A DNA stretch of 19,778 nt from CAG-791 sp963658405 (lineage in GTDB: Bacteria; Bacillota; Clostridia; Lachnospirales; Lachnospiraceae), in NCBI GenBank assembly GCA_963658405.1, contig CAVKQI010000039.1, positions 1 through 19,778 on the forward strand, in the 5' to 3' direction. Shown here one piece after another: positions 12,275 to 19,713 of the stretch (position 1 is the first letter of the stretch; each line of letters starts with the position of its first letter). Below the pieces are notes generated by a model, which made no database searches, was not told the origin of the DNA, and saw only the letters and a list, made by a program, of their open reading frames with translations. The translations under genes were made by a program, and so were the position numbers.

Positions 12275-14974
12275 ATGAACAAACAGAAATTCAATGTCAC
12301 AGGCATGTCCTGTGCAGCCTGCAGTGCCCATGTGGAGAAGGCTGTCTCCGGAGTGGCGGGTGTCAGCAGTGTAGCGGTCAGTCTTCTGACCAACAGTATG
12401 AATGTGGATTTTGAGGAACCGGCCACTGTTTCCGGGATCTGCGAAGCCGTATCCGCTGCCGGCTACGGTGCCTCTCCGGCGCAGGAAGGAGCAGGCGGGA
12501 GCACCGGTTCCGCAGCCGCAGACCGGGCCGCTGCCAGAGAAGCCCTGGAGGATCACGAGACACCCCTCATTGCCAGGCGCCTGATCGCCTCCCTGCTCCT
12601 ACTCCTGCCCCTTATGTATCTTTCCATGGGGCACCTGATGTGGGGCTGGCCGGTGCCGGCTGTCCTTGGCAGCAATCACCTGGCCATGGCGCTGTATGAA
12701 ATGCTCCTGACCATCGCCGTCATGGTCATCAACCAGAAGTTCTTTATCAACGGCTTTAAGAGCCTCCTCCACCGCGCCCCCAATATGGACACGCTCGTGG
12801 CCCTGGGCAGCAGCGCCGCCTTTGTATACAGCACCGCCATCGTCTTTCAGATGACGGCCGTCAGCGACATGGAGACCTGGCATCAGCAGCTCCACGGCCT
12901 CTACTTTGAGTCTTCTGCCATGATCCTGACCCTGATCACCGTGGGCAAGATGCTGGAAGCCCGCAGCAAGGGCAAAACCACCAATGCCATCCGGGCTCTC
13001 ATGGACTTAGCCCCCCGCACTGCCCATGTGATCCGGGACGGCCAGGAGACGGAGATCCCCGCCGAGGAGCTTCGCGTGGGAGATACCTTCCTGGTAAAAC
13101 CCGGGGAAAGCATTCCCGCAGACGGCACTGTCCTTGCCGGCGAGAGCGCCGTCAATGAGGCCGCCCTCACCGGCGAGAGCCTTCCGGTGGACAAGGCCCC
13201 CGGCAGCCACGTCAGCGCCGCCACCATCAATCAGAACGGCGCACTGACCTGTGAGGCCACCAGAGTCGGCAATGGCACCACTCTGCAGCAGATCATCGAC
13301 ATGGTGGAAAATGCCGCTGCCACCAAGGCTCCCATCGCCAAGATCGCTGACAAAGTGTCCGGCATCTTTGTCCCCACGGTCATCACCATCGCCGTTCTCG
13401 ACTTTATCATCTGGATGATCGCCCGGGGCGACTTTGGCTTTGCGCTGGCCAGAGCCATCAGCGTGCTGGTGATCAGCTGCCCCTGCGCACTGGGACTGGC
13501 TACCCCGGTCGCCATCATGGTAGGCAGCGGCCTGGGCGCCAGAAACGGCATTCTCTTTAAGACCGCTGCCTCCCTGGAGGCCACCGGCAAGACAGACTTC
13601 GTGGTCCTGGATAAGACCGGCACCGTCACCCAGGGTAAGCCCCAGGTCGTAAAGATCGTTCCGGTACAGGGTGTTTCCGAAGAAGAGCTCCTGCAGCTGG
13701 CCTGCTCTTTGGAAAATTACAGCGAGCATCCCCTGGCCAGGGCTATTACCGCCCAGGCGCAGAAACAGGGCATCACCCCCAGCGAGGTCACAGACTTCAC
13801 TGCCCTGCCCGGCCACGGTGTCCGGGCAATCCTGCAGGGACATACCCTGACAGGCAGCAATGCCGTCTCCATACAGCAGATCCTCTGGGAGCAGTCTGAC
13901 CAGGGAATGTCGGCATCCACAGACACCGACACAAACAGCTTCAGTACCGGAAAAGAAAGCGGGATCGCCGCGGACATCGGGAATTCCGCAAAAAAAGAGG
14001 CAGCCGCCGCTGTCTTTGCCGCCGGCGATGCTCTGGCATCCCAGGGCTGTACGCCCCTTTATTTCCTGCAGGATGACACCCTCCTTGGCCTTATCGCTGT
14101 CGCCGATGTGGTAAAGCCGGACAGTTCCGATGCTATCCGGGAATTAAACAGTATGGGCATCCGCACGATCCTGCTCACCGGCGACAATCACGCCACGGCC
14201 ACCGCCATCGGCGCGCAGATCGGCGTATCCGCCATCGTCTCCGATGTCCTGCCGGGAGATAAGGAAGAGGTGGTCCGAAAGCTCACGGCCTACGGCAAGG
14301 TAGCTATGGTAGGAGACGGCATCAATGATGCTCCGGCCCTGACCAGGGCAGACGTGGGCATCGCCATCGGCGCCGGCGCGGATGTGGCTCTGGATGCCGC
14401 CGATGTGGTGCTGATGAAGTCCAGCATTCAGGATGTATGCGGCGCCATCCGTCTCTCCCGCGCTGTGCTTCGCAACATCCATGAAAACCTGTTCTGGGCG
14501 TTCTTTTACAATGTCATCGGCATTCCCCTGGCGGCAGGGGCGCTGATCCCGGTTTTCGGCCTGACCCTCAATCCCATGGTGGGCGCCGCCGCCATGAGTC
14601 TCTCCAGCTTCTGCGTGGTGACCAATGCCCTGCGGCTGAACCTTTTCAATCTCCGCTCCGAAAAGCTGGATAAGAAGCACATGCCGAAAGAAATTCCGGC
14701 ATTTTTACAGCAGTATCAATCCATTTCACCTGACACACAGGAAAAACAAAAGGAGGACAATACCATGACAAGAACCATTTCCGTAGAAGGCATGATGTGT
14801 GAGCACTGCGTCGCCCACGTCAAGAAAGCGCTGGAAGCCGTAGAGGGCGTGGCAGAGGCTAATGTCAGCCTGGCTGATAAGCAGGCTGTCGTAACCTTAA
14901 GCCGGGAGGTAGCCAACGGTGATCTGAAGAAGGCTGTGACAGACGCCGGCTACGAGGTAAAAGATATTCAATAG
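12275..14974 (+). CDS. copA: Cu(I)-exporting P1B-type ATPase CopA with fused C-terminal CopZ-like domain
   Basis: Copper efflux pump of 899 residues. An N-terminal heavy-metal domain has GMSCAAC (10-16). The ATPase core shows TGES (299-302), the membrane CPC (402-404), DKTGT with catalytic Asp446, SEHPLA, and GDGIND (680-685). The C-terminus (about 831-899) is a second heavy-metal domain with GMMCEHC, joined by a polar linker. Most relatives encode this domain as a separate copZ gene. Between the N and P domains, residues about 540-575 hold a Ser/Thr/Ala/Asp-rich stretch longer than usual, probably a surface loop. ATG has a modest AAAGG. Controlled by CsoR through the operon promoter. An alternative reading is a CopA-CopZ fusion made by loss of a stop codon. 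Confidence 0.95.
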   Translation: MNKQKFNVTGMSCAACSAHVEKAVSGVAGVSSVAVSLLTNSMNVDFEEPATVSGICEAVSAAGYGASPAQEGAGGSTGSAAADRAAAREALEDHETPLIARRLIASLLLLLPLMYLSMGHLMWGWPVPAVLGSNHLAMALYEMLLTIAVMVINQKFFINGFKSLLHRAPNMDTLVALGSSAAFVYSTAIVFQMTAVSDMETWHQQLHGLYFESSAMILTLITVGKMLEARSKGKTTNAIRALMDLAPRTAHVIRDGQETEIPAEELRVGDTFLVKPGESIPADGTVLAGESAVNEAALTGESLPVDKAPGSHVSAATINQNGALTCEATRVGNGTTLQQIIDMVENAAATKAPIAKIADKVSGIFVPTVITIAVLDFIIWMIARGDFGFALARAISVLVISCPCALGLATPVAIMVGSGLGARNGILFKTAASLEATGKTDFVVLDKTGTVTQGKPQVVKIVPVQGVSEEELLQLACSLENYSEHPLARAITAQAQKQGITPSEVTDFTALPGHGVRAILQGHTLTGSNAVSIQQILWEQSDQGMSASTDTDTNSFSTGKESGIAADIGNSAKKEAAAAVFAAGDALASQGCTPLYFLQDDTLLGLIAVADVVKPDSSDAIRELNSMGIRTILLTGDNHATATAIGAQIGVSAIVSDVLPGDKEEVVRKLTAYGKVAMVGDGINDAPALTRADVGIAIGAGADVALDAADVVLMKSSIQDVCGAIRLSRAVLRNIHENLFWAFFYNVIGIPLAAGALIPVFGLTLNPMVGAAAMSLSSFCVVTNALRLNLFNLRSEKLDKKHMPKEIPAFLQQYQSISPDTQEKQKEDNTMTRTISVEGMMCEHCVAHVKKALEAVEGVAEANVSLADKQAVVTLSREVANGDLKKAVTDAGYEVKDIQ
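14765..14974 (+). CDS. copZ: Possible free CopZ copper chaperone from internal start in copA
   Basis: Within copA and in the same frame, AGGAGG (14751-14756) lies 8 bases before an ATG at 14765. Starting there gives a 69-residue protein beginning MTRTISVEGMMCEHC, the size and motif of a standalone CopZ. The site is stronger than the one used for copA itself. The cell could make both a long CopA with a tethered chaperone and a free chaperone from one frame. Separate expression is inferred only from the ribosome binding site. Confidence 0.55.
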   Translation: MTRTISVEGMMCEHCVAHVKKALEAVEGVAEANVSLADKQAVVTLSREVANGDLKKAVTDAGYEVKDIQ

Positions 14975-15047
14975 AGAAAAATATTCAGTAAAGAAGAATA
15001 TTCAGTAGAGAAGAGTATTCAGTAGAGAAGGATATTCAGCAGAAGCG
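14963..15047. repeat. Five 17-bp tandem repeats at the copA 3' end
   Basis: Units of 17 bases, consensus AATATTCAGTAGAGAAG, start at 14963, 14980, 14997, 15014 and 15031. The first unit contains the last codons and the TAG stop of copA; units 3 and 4 differ at only one position. The period is not a multiple of three and the repeats are untranslated. Confidence 0.9.
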
Positions 15048-15121
15048 ATTCCTGTAAAAAAGCCATGCATTTGCATACGCGGCATACACAGGCACCGCCG
15101 GAAAAAACAGATTCTATCAGA

Positions 15122-15155
15122 AAAAGCGCAGGACTTTGCATCGTCCTGCGCTTTT
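15122..15155. terminator. Bidirectional terminator between copA and AAA ATPase gene
   Basis: Perfect 13-bp stem AAAAGCGCAGGAC/GTCCTGCGCTTTT with an 8-base loop, flanked by A and T tracts, between convergent genes. Confidence 0.88.
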
Positions 15156-15175
15156 ATAATGCCGGAAAATCAAGA

Positions 15176-16207
15176 TCAAATCGCCTGCTGCACGAATTCT
15201 CTGAACTGCGGCAGGGCAAAGTCCAATTGCCCGTAATTAGAGGAATACAGAATCCCCTTTTTTATAAGGCGTTTCCTGTATACACTGAACAGACCGGAAG
15301 ACATCTGAAGGGATTCTCTGATGGAAATGACACGGCAATCCTGCATATTTGCCATGCAGACAAGAACCTCCTTATCCTTTTGAGAGATTTCTGTCCACAG
15401 TTTCTGGTATACGTATTCTTCCAGATATTGCCGATATTCCGGCAGCACATTCTTCCAGTTTGTCTGCTTTTTCCAGCTCAGATACCCCAGAACCTGAAAG
15501 GCGAAAGAATACCCCTTTGTCTCTTTTGCCATTTCCGAAGCATCCTGATCGGTAAGGTGAAAAATCTGCTGATAACGAGCAGCAATCATACCGATATTCA
15601 ATGGCTGCAGCTCTACCTTAGGTGCCCGATACAGGAATGTCAGTGTTTCTTCATTCTGCAGTTCATAGATTCTCTCATACAGTCCGCTCAGTATAAGAAA
15701 TACCGGCAATTCCTGACGCATGTAAATCTGAAAAACGCTGGCGAATTCCCTCATGGTCTTATTGCACACAGCTTCGTCAATGGTTACCAGGACCTTTTTG
15801 TGCTGTGCCTTGAGGGATTGCAGCATTCGCCTGATTCCCACATTCAGATCTGTGATCTGCTCTGCACCGTCGATCTCAATGCCGAGGCCGAGAAAGGACA
15901 GATTCAGTTTTGCGCGCCGGAAAATCTCCGTCAATCCGTTGTAATTGTAGAGTTCCGCAGCAAAAGAAGAAAGCAGATCACGCTCCGGTGTCAGATCGAT
16001 GACTATCCAGTCAGGCTGTTCCGCAAAATACTTTCCAATTTCAGTCAGAAGGACCGTTTTTCCGCAGCCGCGCACACCCGTAATCATGCAAACCTGATTG
16101 GATGGCTGCTCACCAAGGAAGCCGTCAATAATTTCCTCCTTTTGTCTTGATCTGTCAATTCGATTGAGCGGTTCTCTTCCAAATGTAAGCGTAAATGGAT
16201 TTTCCAT
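15176..16207 (-). CDS. AAA+ ATPase with C-terminal winged-helix region
   Basis: Protein of 343 residues. Walker A is GVRGCGKT (44-51) and Walker B VLVTIDEA (139-146); FLILSGLYE further on fits a sensor 1 position. The second half (RYQQIFHLTDQDASEMA, FAFQVLGYLSWKK, then a region ending LIKKGILYSSNYGQLDFALP) resembles the lid and winged helix of Cdc6/Orc1-like or archaeal-type ATPases found in many Clostridia as orphan ATP-binding proteins. The role is unknown; DNA binding or a STAND-like switch is possible. AAGGGAG is 9 bases before ATG. Upstream lies an array of 10-bp AT-rich repeats that may be its own binding site. It is alone, convergent with copA and divergent from trkA. Confidence 0.85.
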   Translation of the reverse strand: MENPFTLTFGREPLNRIDRSRQKEEIIDGFLGEQPSNQVCMITGVRGCGKTVLLTEIGKYFAEQPDWIVIDLTPERDLLSSFAAELYNYNGLTEIFRRAKLNLSFLGLGIEIDGAEQITDLNVGIRRMLQSLKAQHKKVLVTIDEAVCNKTMREFASVFQIYMRQELPVFLILSGLYERIYELQNEETLTFLYRAPKVELQPLNIGMIAARYQQIFHLTDQDASEMAKETKGYSFAFQVLGYLSWKKQTNWKNVLPEYRQYLEEYVYQKLWTEISQKDKEVLVCMANMQDCRVISIRESLQMSSGLFSVYRKRLIKKGILYSSNYGQLDFALPQFREFVQQAI

Positions 16208-16343
16208 TGCCTGAATCTCCCTTTATGAATAAATATTCTATAAACGATGTCAGAGGCTATCCTCTCCGATTCCGTCCGATACCTGATGGCTATGCTGCAG
16301 GAAAAACTGTCTCCGAAAGGAGGAACGTTGATCTCCAAGTCAG

Positions 16344-16431
16344 TTTATATAACTTTATATAACTTTTTTATTTTTATATAACCTTATATAACTTTATATA
16401 ACTTTTCTTTTTTTATATAACTTTATATAAC
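16344..16431. repeat. Seven TTTATATAAC repeats in a 2-3-2 array
   Basis: Copies start at 16344, 16354, 16373, 16383 (CTTATATAAC), 16393, 16412 and 16422. The groups of two, three and two are separated by 9-base T-rich spacers, so all copies lie close to one face of the helix. The array is in the divergent region between the AAA+ ATPase gene and trkA and contains no gene. The layout resembles iterons or a multimeric operator. Confidence 0.9.
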
Positions 16432-16535
16432 TTCTGTCAAGTACAGCTAATTTTCTCCGTCCATCCCAGACGCGGCCGACCGGATAAAAAAACAGTTAAG
16501 AAATCCCCTCCCCGTCCGGTGTTTTTCCGCCCCGG

Positions 16536-16563
16536 TTGCCTTTTGGCAAAAGAGGTCTATAAT
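16536..16563 (+). promoter_or_regulatory. trkA promoter
   Basis: TTGCCT (16536-16541), a 16-base spacer and a perfect TATAAT (16558-16563). Transcription should start near 16570, leaving a leader of about 170 nt before trkA. Confidence 0.75.
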
Positions 16564-16569
16564 ATAGCT

Positions 16570-16740
16570 TGTTTAAGACACAGAATGTTAACATTTATCG
16601 CTTCACAGGCTGGGGATGCCGATGCCGAGTTTCTCAGGCAGAGCTTGCATGAAGCGGTGCAGATGAAGGTGACCTCACGGATGTGGGGTCGTTTGTATTT
16701 TCACATATCTGTATACACAAAAACAAAGGGAGGATCTACC
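16570..16740 (+). promoter_or_regulatory. Structured 5' leader of trkA, possible cis-regulatory RNA
   Basis: A 7-bp stem CGCTTCA (16599-16605) / TGAAGCG (16650-16656) encloses a hairpin TGCCGAG/CTCAGGCA, followed by GACCTCAC/GTGGGGTC (16671-16690) with loop GGAT. No T tract follows. It does not match the c-di-AMP (ydaO) riboswitch as I know it. The leader also reads in frame with trkA from an ATG at 16585, but that would add residues foreign to the family. Confidence 0.45.
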
Positions 16741-18102
16741 TTGAAAATCCTGATTGCCGGTGCCGGCAAAGTCGGCGCCAATCTGACCAAGCAGCTCTCC
16801 ATGGAGGGCTACGACATTACCCTCATCGACTCGGACCAGGAAGTGCAGGACCGTATCGTCGAGCAATATGATGTCATGACTGTCCTTGGCAACTGCGCCT
16901 CCATGGAGACGCTGAACGATGCCGACGTAAAGGAGGCCAACCTCCTCATCGCCGTCACCAATGCCGATGAGATCAATCTGCTCAGCTGCATGACGGCACA
17001 TGCCATGAATCCCAGGATTCATACCATCGCCCGCATCCGCAATCCCGAATACGCCGGCCAGGCATACTCCATGCGGGAGGCCTTCGCCCTTTCTCTGGCC
17101 ATCAATCCGGAGAAGCAGGCGGCCCTCGAGATCGAGCGTCTCATCAAATATCCCGGCTTTTTAAAGCGCAGTCCTTTTGCCAAGGGGCGCGTGGAGATCG
17201 TAGAGCTGCGTATTGATGAAAAGAGCGCCCTGAACGGGCTGGTGCTGAGCGACCTTTCCAGGGTGCTGAACTGCCAGGTCCTGGTCTGCGCGGTCCTGCG
17301 GGACGGCAAGGCCATCGCCCCCGGCGGAAGTTTCGTACTGCAGAGCGGCGATAAGATCTTCGTCACGGCCTCTGCCTCCTCTCTGACCCTTATGCTCAAA
17401 AACCTGTGCATCATCACCCACAAGGCCAAGAAGATCATCCTGGCCGGCGGCGGAAGGGTCAGCTACTATCTGGCCCAGGATCTGGCAAAGAGCGGCTGCG
17501 CGGTACAGCTCATCGAACAGAAGGAAGACCGCTGCATGGAGCTGGCTTCCCTTCTGCCCAACACCTGCATCGTCCACGGCGATGCCAGTGACCAGACGCT
17601 GCTGGACAGCGAAGGCCTGGGAGAGTGCGATGCTTTCGTCTCCCTGACCGGTCTGGATGAGCTGAATATCATCCTCTCCCTGTATGCCCAGAGCTGCGAT
17701 GTGCCCCAGGTCATCACCAAGGTCGGCCGCTCCGCCACTTCCCGGATCATCGACAGTATGCAGCTGGGCAGCATCGTCAGTCCTAAGGAGCTCTGCTGCA
17801 ATACCATCGTCCGCTATGTCCGGGCCATGCAGAATCAGGAGGGCGCTGCTCTGACCATCTACTCCATCGCAGACGGACAGGCGGAGGCCATTGAATTCAT
17901 GGTGGACCGCAATACCCGCCACTGCGGCGAGCCTTTGCGGGCACTGCATCTGAAAAAGAATGTACTGGTCTGCTGCATCATACGCGGCCCCCAGACCATC
18001 ATTCCCAATGGTGATTCCTATTTCCATGAGCATGATACGGTGATCATCGTCGCCGGCGGCGGCATCGTGATCCGGCAGCTCAATGATATCTTTGAAGTAT
18101 AA
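16741..18102 (+). CDS. trkA: Trk potassium uptake regulatory subunit TrkA
   Basis: Cytoplasmic NAD-binding gating subunit of the Trk K+ channel-like transporter, 453 residues with two RCK repeats. The first Rossmann fold starts at once with KILIAGAGKVG and an acidic LIDSD at the second strand; an RCK-C domain follows around 130-210; the second RCK-N begins KKIILAGGGRVSYYLAQDL and its RCK-C ends near the C-terminus (HDTVIIVAGG). The start is TTG 16741: AAAGGGAGG lies 7 bases upstream and the Rossmann fold begins at residue 2. An upstream in-frame ATG at 16585 is not favoured. It is cotranscribed with trkH 79 bp downstream. Ligand control (NAD, ATP or c-di-AMP) is known in the family but not readable here. 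Confidence 0.95.
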   Translation: MKILIAGAGKVGANLTKQLSMEGYDITLIDSDQEVQDRIVEQYDVMTVLGNCASMETLNDADVKEANLLIAVTNADEINLLSCMTAHAMNPRIHTIARIRNPEYAGQAYSMREAFALSLAINPEKQAALEIERLIKYPGFLKRSPFAKGRVEIVELRIDEKSALNGLVLSDLSRVLNCQVLVCAVLRDGKAIAPGGSFVLQSGDKIFVTASASSLTLMLKNLCIITHKAKKIILAGGGRVSYYLAQDLAKSGCAVQLIEQKEDRCMELASLLPNTCIVHGDASDQTLLDSEGLGECDAFVSLTGLDELNIILSLYAQSCDVPQVITKVGRSATSRIIDSMQLGSIVSPKELCCNTIVRYVRAMQNQEGAALTIYSIADGQAEAIEFMVDRNTRHCGEPLRALHLKKNVLVCCIIRGPQTIIPNGDSYFHEHDTVIIVAGGGIVIRQLNDIFEV

Positions 18103-18106
18103 ATAA

Positions 18107-18170
18107 GGATCGTATCGGAGAATTCGCCTTCGCGAAATTTTCCCAATACTGCCGCGATCTACTGCGGCAG
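18107..18170 (+). repeat. Two-hairpin leader module upstream of trkH
   Basis: Begins GGATCGTATCGGAGAATT, identical to the copA module over 18 bases. The first hairpin (18117-18143) has G-U pairs replacing pairs of the copA copy; the second is CTGCCGC/GCGGCAG (18149-18170). AAAGAGG and the trkH ATG follow within 11 bases. Confidence 0.85.
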
Positions 18171-18181
18171 AAAGAGGTAAT

Positions 18182-19636
18182 ATGAACTACAAAATGATCG
18201 CGCGGGTAAACGCACTGATTCTGATCATAGAAGCAGCCTTTATGCTGCCGGCTCTGCTCATCAGCTTCTTTGACGGCAACCTGAATACGGCAGCTGCCTT
18301 CGTCAAGAGCATAGGGATCATCGCCGCAGCTGCGCTTCTTCTCTATCTTTTTTCCAGAAAGGCAAGACCCGGCTTCTATGCCAGAGAGGGTCTTGTGTGC
18401 GTGGGATTTTGCTGGATCACCTTAAGTCTGGCAGGATGCCTTCCCTTTTATCTCTCCGGGGAGATTCCCCACTACATCGACGCCCTCTTTGAGATCGTCT
18501 CCGGCTTCACCACCACCGGCTCCTCGATCGCCACAGACGTGGAGTCCTTATCCAGAGGCATCCTGTACTGGCGCTCCTTCTCCCATTGGCTGGGCGGCAT
18601 GGGCGTACTGGTCTTCCTGCTGGCCATCATCCCCTTAAGCGGACGAAATGAGGGCTTTACCATGCATCTGCTCCGGGCAGAGAGCCCGGGTCCCAGCGTA
18701 GGCAAGCTCGTGCCCCGCATGAAAAAGACAGCCATGATCATGTATATCATGTATGTCCTGCTGACTATAGTGAATATCATCTTCCTGCTCATCGGCAGGA
18801 TGCCCCTTTTCGACGCCATCTGCACCGCCTTCGGCACGGCCGGCACCGGCGGCTTCGGCATCAAGGCTGACAGCATGGCCAGCTACTCCCCCTATCTGCA
18901 GAATGTATGCACCGTCTTCATGCTTCTCTTCGGTGTGAACTTCAGCTGCTATTTTCTCCTTGTGCTGCGGCGCTTCAAGGGCGTCTTTCAGGACGAGGAG
19001 CTGCGCATGTATCTGGGAGTCTTCGCCGGCAGCACGGCCCTCATTGCCTGGAACATCCACAGTATGTATCCCACCATCGGCGAGTCCATCCGGCACGCAG
19101 CCTTCCAGGTCTCCTCTATCATGACCACCACGGGATTTGCCTCCACGAATTTTGAACTGTGGCCCAGCTTTTCCAAAGGCATCATTCTGTGCCTGATGAT
19201 CATCGGCGCCTGCGCCGGCAGTACCGGCGGCGGCATCAAGTGCATCCGGGTCCTGCTTCTGTTAAAGATCCTTCGCCGCAATGTGCGCCAGCTCCTGCAT
19301 CCCCAGAAGGTACAGGCCATCCGGGTCAACAATCACGTACTGAATGAAAAGCTCCTGGCCAATACCAATGCGTATCTGGCTGCCTACATCATCATCCTGA
19401 GCGTGAGCTTTCTGGTGGTTTCCCTGGACAATTTTACCGTCACCACCAACTTCTCGGCGGTGCTCTCCTGCTTCAACAATATCGGTCCCGGTCTGGATAC
19501 CGTAGGCCCCATGGGAAGCTTCGCAGGTTTCAGTGACTTATCCAAGCTGGTCCTGATCTTTGATATGCTGGCCGGCCGCCTGGAGATCTTCCCGATCCTG
19601 GTATTATTCTCCAGAAGCACCTGGTCTCATCGCTAG
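18182..19636 (+). CDS. trkH: Trk potassium uptake channel subunit TrkH
   Basis: Integral membrane K+ translocating subunit of 484 residues. Four pore-loop regions are visible: SGFTTTGSS, FGTAGTGGFG, SSIMTTTGFAS and NNIGPGLDTVGP, each with the selectivity Gly. WLGGMGVLVF and CAGSTGGGIKC are further family signatures, and about ten hydrophobic helices surround them. It assembles with the TrkA ring. AAAGAGG is 5 bases before ATG. The last residues (FSRSTWSHR) differ slightly from the usual PSTW ending. It is the second gene of trkAH and ends in a strong terminator. The nearby Kdp-like two-component genes are plausible regulators, which is an inference from proximity. Confidence 0.96.
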   Translation: MNYKMIARVNALILIIEAAFMLPALLISFFDGNLNTAAAFVKSIGIIAAAALLLYLFSRKARPGFYAREGLVCVGFCWITLSLAGCLPFYLSGEIPHYIDALFEIVSGFTTTGSSIATDVESLSRGILYWRSFSHWLGGMGVLVFLLAIIPLSGRNEGFTMHLLRAESPGPSVGKLVPRMKKTAMIMYIMYVLLTIVNIIFLLIGRMPLFDAICTAFGTAGTGGFGIKADSMASYSPYLQNVCTVFMLLFGVNFSCYFLLVLRRFKGVFQDEELRMYLGVFAGSTALIAWNIHSMYPTIGESIRHAAFQVSSIMTTTGFASTNFELWPSFSKGIILCLMIIGACAGSTGGGIKCIRVLLLLKILRRNVRQLLHPQKVQAIRVNNHVLNEKLLANTNAYLAAYIIILSVSFLVVSLDNFTVTTNFSAVLSCFNNIGPGLDTVGPMGSFAGFSDLSKLVLIFDMLAGRLEIFPILVLFSRSTWSHR

Positions 19637-19645
19637 CAGACAATC

Positions 19646-19691
19646 AAAAGGTTGAAAGAAATGCCATCAGGCATCACTTTCAACCTTTTTT
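19646..19691. terminator. trkH terminator carrying the ATGCCATCAGGCAT core
   Basis: Outer stem AAAAGGTTGAAAG/CTTTCAACCTTTT (13 bp), a 2-by-2 internal loop, then inner stem ATGCC/GGCAT with loop ATCA; a T run follows. The inner part is the same core found at 4857, 10142 and 10281. Confidence 0.9.
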
Positions 19692-19713
19692 ATAACGCAG
19701 ACGTTGTAATTTG

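Noticed and set aside
13007..13843. Minus-strand frame inside copA
   Set aside because: Gly/Asp-rich complement of P-type ATPase codons; no independent support.
15065..16150. 361-codon plus-strand frame opposite the AAA+ ATPase gene
   Set aside because: The minus strand has Walker A/B motifs, a ribosome binding site and a terminator; the plus frame has none and runs through the terminator hairpin.
16344..16431. CRISPR array
   Set aside because: Repeats are 10 bp, AT-only style, with 0 or 9 base spacers; no cas genes.
16570..16740. c-di-AMP (ydaO) riboswitch before trkA
   Set aside because: Too short a structured region and the conserved purine-rich blocks of that class are not visible.
16585..16740. 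N-terminal extension of TrkA from ATG 16585
   Set aside because: TrkA proteins begin with the Rossmann strand KILIAGAG, and AAAGGGAGG lies directly before TTG 16741.
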